In this document: piece after piece, positions 62,226 to 64,000 of the stretch
Layout of the letters: the number at the start of each line of letters is the position of its first letter
Numbering within the stretch: the stretch's first letter is position 1
Assembly: GCA_009746045.1 (NCBI GenBank)
Contig: RPFO01000090.1
Span: forward strand, 1,396,689-1,460,688
From: Mesostigma viride
Taxonomy: Eukaryota; Streptophyta; Mesostigmatophyceae; Mesostigmatales; Mesostigmataceae
Length of the DNA stretch: 64,000 nt
Direction of reading: 5' to 3'
Notes under the pieces: model-generated
What the model saw: only the letters and a program-made list of their open reading frames with translations
Database searches by the model: none
What the model was told of the DNA's origin: nothing
Translations under genes and position numbers: made by a program

Positions 62226-63063
62226 TAGGCAGATACCCGCAAATTTCCAAGAAAAAAATTGTCATGAGAGCATAGCCATTAATTTCATGCGAGAATCAAT
62301 ATCAAAAGTTGACAATGAAAGTAAATCGTGTTGTTAGGGTATCGCGAACAGGCATAATTTCGAGAGGCCCTGCAAAGTATGGCACGCCTGACCGCCATAC
62401 TTATTACAGGGGATTGTCTTGACTTGCCTGCAGGCTTGCAGGTCCGAAGCCAGTGCTGCTCTGCACGCCGCGTGGCAGTCGCATCTGCTCTGGGTTGTCG
62501 ACAACTTCTGTACGGCTCCTAGTGCAAACTGCCCGTATAGTTCACTCACTACTCGATAGTACAGAAGCTCAGTGATAGCTTGTATTCCGCGCTTGCGACG
62601 AAGTTGAACGAAGCTGCCAACTCAGCTCGAGCTTCCCGGTCTGGCGTCTGTCACGTTGTCTATCGCTCATGGAGGAGACATGGCTGGACGCACGCTGGCA
62701 AGGCCCTGTTGGCTGTTATGTATGTTTCATACCAACCATCTCAATTTATTACAGCCAGGGGTAGTAGTCCAGGCAGCAGTCCTTGCATATACGCCGCGTG
62801 CGGCCTTTTTTATCTCACTGCACTGTTCCCTAGCAGCATAGCCCGACAGCACGCGTTTCACCAGGTTGGCCCATTGCTCACAGCGTGTGACGAGAACACT
62901 TCAATTTTCTGCGTCAGATTCGCCCAATGCCTGCGTAGAATCCTCGCTTGCGCCATGCGAATTCACAGCCAAGAATTGCTTGAATAGCCTCGGATTGGGG
63001 TTTGTTTAATCCCCATCTTGCCGGACTTCGGAAAGCGCGCGCTTGCCTCACAATCCTACCAAT
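62226..63063. promoter_or_regulatory. Divergent intergenic region between the GT29-like gene and the plus-strand gene
   Basis: About 840 bp between the start codons at 62225 (minus) and 63064 (plus). No coding exon recognised; must hold both promoters. Confidence 0.4.
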
Positions 63064-63528
63064 ATGGGGGAAGGCAGCAGCGGCGGCTTTAACGTTTCGG
63101 TATGTGATGGAAGCTCATCTAAGGGGGGAACACCAAATACCTGGAAAAGCAGGAATAAATCATGCCATGTATGGCTACCATTCTCGTGCCATATACCAGT
63201 GCGCTAGCTTAACGACACTTTGGCGGACAAATATCTCCACTCGATGTTCGTGCATTGCCTGCAGATCACTCCACGTGTATTGACGCGGCTGATAAATGAA
63301 AAAGATTCCAGGGAAGGCAAGAAGAGGCGGGCCCCACGGAGGGCATCCTCGCCTGGTCGGCCACCCTCGCCGGGCGCCCTTCCTCGCCCCCCGGCGTCTG
63401 TCTTGACACGTCAGCCACCCGCGCCCGCTGCCCCTGCCGTGGAGCGCAACCGGAATCGCGAGCTATCGGTCGCCGTGGCTAGCAGCGTAAGCATGGCCAG
63501 CACCCGCGCTGTCAATACCGAGTCTTAA
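63064..63528 (+). CDS. Small basic Pro-rich protein with possible N-myristoylation site (two exons)
   Basis: Exon 63064-63099 encodes MGEGSSGGFNVS and is followed by a GTATGT donor. Acceptor CTGCAG leads to exon 63265-63528 in matching phase 0: ITPRVLTRLINEKDSREGKK, a Pro/Arg/Ser-rich stretch and a stop (99 residues). MGxxxS at the start fits N-myristoylation. A GTAAGC near 63488 could instead be a donor, in which case the gene continues to the right. Family not recognised. Confidence 0.45.
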
Positions 63529-63787
63529 ACTCTTAATCACAAGGATTGGGGGGACGATGTCTTGGTTTCTGCCTCGGTCACAGCAGGTGCCAGCACCAGT
63601 TGGCGCTAGGTTAGGTCAGCAAGCGCTGTGGTTGGTCTAACCAAGGGGACCACCACGGACGCTGGCATTAGGGTCTGGGCAGGAATGCACTGGCAGAAGG
63701 AGCTTGCAGTGCTTATTTCGTGGGGTTCACTTCTGGATGTCGGTCGTATCGTGGGTATATTCTGGGTGGTATACACATGGCTATTAT
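63529..63787. other. No gene recognised
   Basis: Sequence downstream of the small plus-strand gene; may be its 3' UTR or next intron. Confidence 0.3.
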
Positions 63788-63998
63788 TGTGTGAGTACAG
63801 TACAAGCATTGTGTAAGTACAGTACTAGCATTGTGTGATTACGGTACTAATCCTGTGTGAGTACAGTGCTAGCATTGTGTGATTGCGGTACTAATCTTGT
63901 GTGAGTACAGTGCTGGCATTGTGTGATTACGGTACTAATCTTGTGTGAGTACAGTGCTATTATTTTGTGAGTTCAGTACTAGTATTGTGTGAGTCGAC
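63788..63998. repeat. About 46-bp tandem repeat (two 23-bp half-units) at the right edge
   Basis: Alternating TTGTGTGAGTACAGTGCTAG + CAT and TTGTGTGATTACGGTACTAA + TCT half-units, about nine half-units. It may extend beyond the window. Confidence 0.9.
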
Positions 63999-64000
63999 GT

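Noticed and set aside
62580-62987. Plus frame of 135 codons upstream of the small gene at 63064
   Set aside because: No family, and it would occupy the divergent promoter region; no splice sites link it in phase to downstream exons.

Overview
This window is nuclear eukaryotic DNA, most likely from a green alga. That assignment is an inference. It rests on GT-AG introns that keep reading frame, a FREE1/FYVE1-like ESCRT gene of the plant type, a plastid-targeted DUF3181 (cyanobacterial/plastid thylakoid family) gene with a transit peptide, and L1-like retrotransposons. Most host genes are split into short exons, so long open frames miss them. I rebuilt them from exon homology, splice sites and intron phase.

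Layout. 1-5237: a divergent host gene pair, FREE1-like (minus, running off the left edge) and DUF3181 (plus, five exons). 5948-17176: a nest of L1-like retrotransposon pieces, namely ORF1-only copies, an endonuclease/reverse-transcriptase copy, a 5'-truncated reverse-transcriptase copy and a small insertion with target-site duplication. 18229-25195: host genes, a secreted AOC/dirigent-barrel-like protein (minus, two exons) and an intronless leucine-rich-repeat protein (plus). 25487-27222: a 396-bp satellite with a tRNA-like segment and four hairpins. 27325-28295: another ORF1-only retroelement.

29540-42439 is one large minus-strand gene. It has an RNase-H-like transposase (DUF7869 type), a coding GC-rich minisatellite and a C-terminal module, and it is split by a 7,384-bp CACTA transposon (32013-39396). 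43055-51518 is an 8,464-bp element with 32-bp terminal inverted repeats and a 3-bp target duplication, inserted in a cttcacg array. It holds long hexanucleotide arrays, a 297-bp-arm palindrome, a relic of a related transposase and a paralogue of the C-terminal module. 52301-55133 is a Cys-cluster/polyglutamine gene. 55530-59200 is retroelement debris. 59538-62225 is a GT29 sialyltransferase-like gene whose second intron carries a minisatellite built from its own 5' splice site. A short plus-strand gene and a tandem repeat close the window.

How parts interact: the ORF1-only retroelements share a 3' stem-loop and TTAA tail with the reverse-transcriptase elements, which suggests mobilisation in trans. 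The two DUF7869-type loci look like members of one poorly described DNA transposon family carrying a transposase plus a simple-repeat-bearing partner module.
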